From Candidatus Aerophobetes bacterium Ae_b3b (GTDB taxonomy: Bacteria; Aerophobota; Aerophobia; Aerophobales; AE-B3A), in the NCBI GenBank assembly GCA_005223085.1, contig NJBP01000051.1:1-14393 (forward strand): DNA of 14,393 bases. The letters run 5' to 3'. Made by a program: the position numbers and the translations under genes. Positions within the stretch are counted from its first letter, which is position 1. Each line of letters opens with the position of its first letter. The notes under the pieces were generated by a model that was not told the origin of the DNA, searched no databases, and saw only the letters and a program-made list of their open reading frames with translations. Positions 12,477-14,393 of this stretch are shown here, in pieces.

Positions 12477-14225
12477 TTAAGCCATTTTTTCTAGCTCTTC
12501 CCTTAGCTGTTGCTGTAGCCATATATCAGTATAGATACCACTTCTGGCTACCAGCTCTTCATGAGTACCTTGTTCTACAATTCGACCGTCCTTAAGTACT
12601 ACTATCCAATCAGCATCTTCGATAGTGGATGTTCGATGCGATACTAGAATACAGGTTCGTCTTTTCCGGAATTTACGTAATTGTTTCAGGATTTTCTCCT
12701 CAGTATGGACATCCACGCTGGAGAAGGCATCATCAAGAATGAGAATCTTGGGCTCACGAATAATGGCTCTGGAAAGAGCGGTTCTTTGTTTTTGACCGCC
12801 AGAAAGAGTTACTCCTCTCTCCCCCACTGGTGTTTCATATCTTTGAGAAAACCTTTCAATCTCGTCACTCAGCGCTGAGATACTGACGGCCCGTCTTAGT
12901 TTTGCCTCATCAAAACCCTCTAACCCATAGACGATATTCTCCTTAAGACTTTCTGAGAAAAGAAAAGTTTCCTGAGGAACATAACCAATATTTTTACGTA
13001 ATATTTTAAGGGGTATACTTTTGATCTCCATACCATCAATAGTAAGAGAGCCTTCCCTTACTTCCAGTAATCGGGGAATTAAGTTGACCAGGGTGCTTTT
13101 ACCCGATCCAGTGGGGCCTATAATACCAATAGTTATACCTTTAGGTATCTTCAAATCAATATTCTTCAATATCACTTTCTTATCATAGGCAAAACTCACG
13201 TTTTTAAACTCGATTTCCCCTTCAAGAGTACGAATATCCTCCAGATACTCACTATCTTTAATTTCCGGTGCTTGATCCAGTATTTCTATGAGCCTGCCCA
13301 TTGAGGCAGAACCTCTTTGTACCAGATTAATTGCCCAACCCAGAGCCATCATAGGCCAGGTGAGCATCATTAAGTATCCATTGAATTGTACGAATTGTCC
13401 CAGACTAATCTTGCCCCCCATGACTAGCCGGCCGCCAAGCCATAAAACAATTACCATTCCTATTCCGGCAATAAGCATAATAAAGGGAAAGAACAGTCCC
13501 CAAATCTTTACCAGGGAGATATTTTTGTCCATATAGTCCTGATTCAATTGCTTGAATTTTCTTTTCTCGTTCCCTTCCTGAACATATGCTTTTACTACCC
13601 GGATCCCGGTTAAATTTTCTTGCACTCCTACACTGATACTGGAGAATTGTTCCTGCACTTTTTGGAACCGATAGAATATTCTGGAGCTGAAAATGGTAAC
13701 GGCTATAGTTAAAACCGGCAGCGGTATTAACGAATAGAGAGTTAATTTGTAATCAATGATCAGCATTAAAATAATAGCCGCCGAGCCCATAATTATCGTA
13801 TTTAGTAAATTACGAATACCCGGGCCTACGAGCATTCGCACTGCTTTTAAATCATTGGTAGCGCGCGCCATAATATCTCCCGTTTTTGTCTTGTGGAAGT
13901 AGGATAAAGATAGCTTTTGTAAATGACTAAATAAATCATTGCGCAATTCATATTCAATCTGGAAGGCAACTCCCATTAGTCTGCGAGTCATTAGAAATCG
14001 AAAGAATCCTGCCATAATTGAAATGGACACTATTAGCAGGGCATATAGGAGTAACGTCTCTTTATTCATCAACGTCTTCAAATCATCTATGGTGTAGCGT
14101 AATACATAAGGGATTAAAAGGGCAAGCAAATTGGTACCTAAGGAGAAAAAAACTGCTAATATTAAGTTTCTCTTGTGCCTTAGCAGGTAAGCTTTTAATC
14201 TGGTTAGATTGCTACTTTTTCTCAT
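12477..14225 (-). CDS. ABC exporter half-transporter, TM287-like subunit (canonical signature, Asp in place of catalytic Glu)
   Basis: This 582-aa half-transporter has a six-helix membrane domain (about 15-300) followed by a nucleotide-binding domain (about 333-575). Walker A is GPTGSGKS with Lys376. The signature LSGGQ (474-478) is intact. Walker B reads ILILDD, with Asp499 in place of the catalytic glutamate, as in the degenerate-site subunit of heterodimeric exporters. The switch histidine is His530. It is transcribed first and followed after 11 bp by its partner gene. No clear Shine-Dalgarno site precedes the ATG; a TATAAT lies only 11 bp upstream, so the mRNA may be leaderless or nearly so. 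An IS200/IS605-type end begins within 26 bp of the start codon, so the native promoter may have been altered by insertion. Confidence 0.92.
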   Translation of the reverse strand: MRKSSNLTRLKAYLLRHKRNLILAVFFSLGTNLLALLIPYVLRYTIDDLKTLMNKETLLLYALLIVSISIMAGFFRFLMTRRLMGVAFQIEYELRNDLFSHLQKLSLSYFHKTKTGDIMARATNDLKAVRMLVGPGIRNLLNTIIMGSAAIILMLIIDYKLTLYSLIPLPVLTIAVTIFSSRIFYRFQKVQEQFSSISVGVQENLTGIRVVKAYVQEGNEKRKFKQLNQDYMDKNISLVKIWGLFFPFIMLIAGIGMVIVLWLGGRLVMGGKISLGQFVQFNGYLMMLTWPMMALGWAINLVQRGSASMGRLIEILDQAPEIKDSEYLEDIRTLEGEIEFKNVSFAYDKKVILKNIDLKIPKGITIGIIGPTGSGKSTLVNLIPRLLEVREGSLTIDGMEIKSIPLKILRKNIGYVPQETFLFSESLKENIVYGLEGFDEAKLRRAVSISALSDEIERFSQRYETPVGERGVTLSGGQKQRTALSRAIIREPKILILDDAFSSVDVHTEEKILKQLRKFRKRRTCILVSHRTSTIEDADWIVVLKDGRIVEQGTHEELVARSGIYTDIWLQQQLREELEKMA

Positions 14226-14236
14226 AGGAATTTTAG

Positions 14237-14242
14237 ATTATA
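14237..14242 (-). promoter_or_regulatory. Possible -10 box for the ABC exporter operon
   Basis: The reverse strand reads TATAAT here, 11 bp before the ATG at 14225. No good -35 box is seen at 16-18 bp; that position falls in the terminal hairpin of the insertion element. If used, the transcript would start only a few bases before the ATG. Confidence 0.3.
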
Positions 14243-14250
14243 AAACCCCA

Positions 14251-14291
14251 GGCAAGAAAAGCCCCGAATTTATTCGTGGGGATGAATTGCC
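14251..14291 (+). repeat. Subterminal hairpin of an IS200/IS605-type left end
   Basis: Nested inverted arms: GGCAA (14251-14255) with TTGCC (14287-14291), and CCCCGAA (14262-14268) with TTC-GT-GGGG (14273-14281), leaving a TTTA loop and a two-base bulge. An imperfect hairpin upstream of tnpA is what the Y1 transposase recognises in IS200/IS605 elements. The exact cleavage site is not determined. Confidence 0.5.
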
Positions 14292-14319
14292 TTGACCTTT
14301 TGTTGTTTTTTGCTATACT
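14292..14319 (+). promoter_or_regulatory. Candidate promoter of the transposase gene
   Basis: TTGACC (14292-14297, 5 of 6) and TATACT (14314-14319, 5 of 6) are 16 bp apart, directly after the terminal hairpin. The expected transcription start is within a few bases of the ATG at 14329, so the leader would be very short. Weak expression is usual for IS200-type transposases. Confidence 0.4.
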
Positions 14320-14328
14320 ATAAACACT

Positions 14329-14393
14329 ATGGAATATAAACATTCTCGTAATCAGGTATTTTTGATTAACTACCATCTTGTTTGGTGTCCTAA
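14329..14393 (+). CDS. tnpA: IS200/IS605-type Y1 transposase TnpA, N-terminal fragment (3' truncated by window edge)
   Basis: The first 21 residues include the strand FLINYHLVWCP, which is the conserved start of IS200/IS605 TnpA proteins. These are small HUH-family enzymes that move single-stranded DNA using a catalytic tyrosine. The HUH motif and tyrosine lie beyond the window, so integrity cannot be judged. The upstream hairpin supports the call. Confidence 0.8.
   Translation, partial: MEYKHSRNQVFLINYHLVWCP

Larger units (their letters stand above)
14251..14393 (+). mobile_element. IS200/IS605-family element, left end, cut by window edge
   Basis: The hairpin, a promoter and the first 21 codons of a Y1 transposase gene are present in the usual order. 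The rest of the element is outside the window, so whether it carries tnpB cannot be told. Confidence 0.7.

Noticed and set aside
1-14393. CRISPR arrays, tRNA or rRNA genes
   Set aside because: I saw no regularly spaced repeats and no tRNA- or rRNA-like sequence on either strand.

Overview
The window comes from a bacterium. Genes have Shine-Dalgarno sites, and several upstream regions carry sigma-70-type promoters. It probably lives anaerobically or at low oxygen: superoxide reductase, desulforedoxin, a ferredoxin-dependent disulfide reductase and a peroxiredoxin sit close together. I cannot name the lineage. Gene remnants, a mosaic duplication and an insertion-sequence end mark this as a rearranged accessory region.

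Layout, left to right: (1) the 3' part of an aldo/keto reductase gene (1-639); (2) a promoter and a two-gene operon encoding a glutaredoxin-like protein and a ferredoxin:thioredoxin-reductase catalytic domain fused to a rubredoxin domain (847-1625); (3) an open reverse-strand remnant (1684-1914); (4) a sulfite-oxidase-fold molybdopterin protein with a small putative heme-b membrane partner (1955-2908); (5) a stub of a ZIP metal transporter (3015-3218); (6) a two-gene cassette encoding a 408-aa HEPN-like protein and a 487-aa metallophosphoesterase fused to a ParB/DUF4032-like domain (3364-6127); (7) a decayed mosaic copy of units 2 and 4 (6209-6593); (8) separate desulforedoxin and superoxide reductase genes (6596-7131); (9) on the reverse strand, a peroxiredoxin and a secreted cupredoxin (7216-8916) with a long leader; (10) a second small putative heme-b membrane protein and an internally deleted FAD protein (9498-10072); (11) on the reverse strand, a basic protein of unknown function and a heterodimeric ABC exporter pair (10171-14225); (12) the left end of an IS200/IS605-type element, with the start of its transposase gene running off the window.

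How the genes may work together: the glutaredoxin and FTR-rubredoxin proteins form a ferredoxin-driven thiol/disulfide relay. Desulforedoxin and superoxide reductase are the two halves of a desulfoferrodoxin, reducing superoxide to peroxide. The peroxiredoxin can then remove peroxide using thiols. The molybdoprotein and its small membrane partner resemble a reduced MsrPQ-like periplasmic reductase pair.

The best candidate for an undescribed system is the HEPN plus phosphoesterase-ParB cassette. It pairs an ApeA-like HEPN ribonuclease motif with a two-domain protein that may act on phosphoesters or nucleotides. It lies between two copies of the same redox module, as an inserted accessory island would. 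The second gene appears to start at ATT. Functional coupling of the two proteins is inference.
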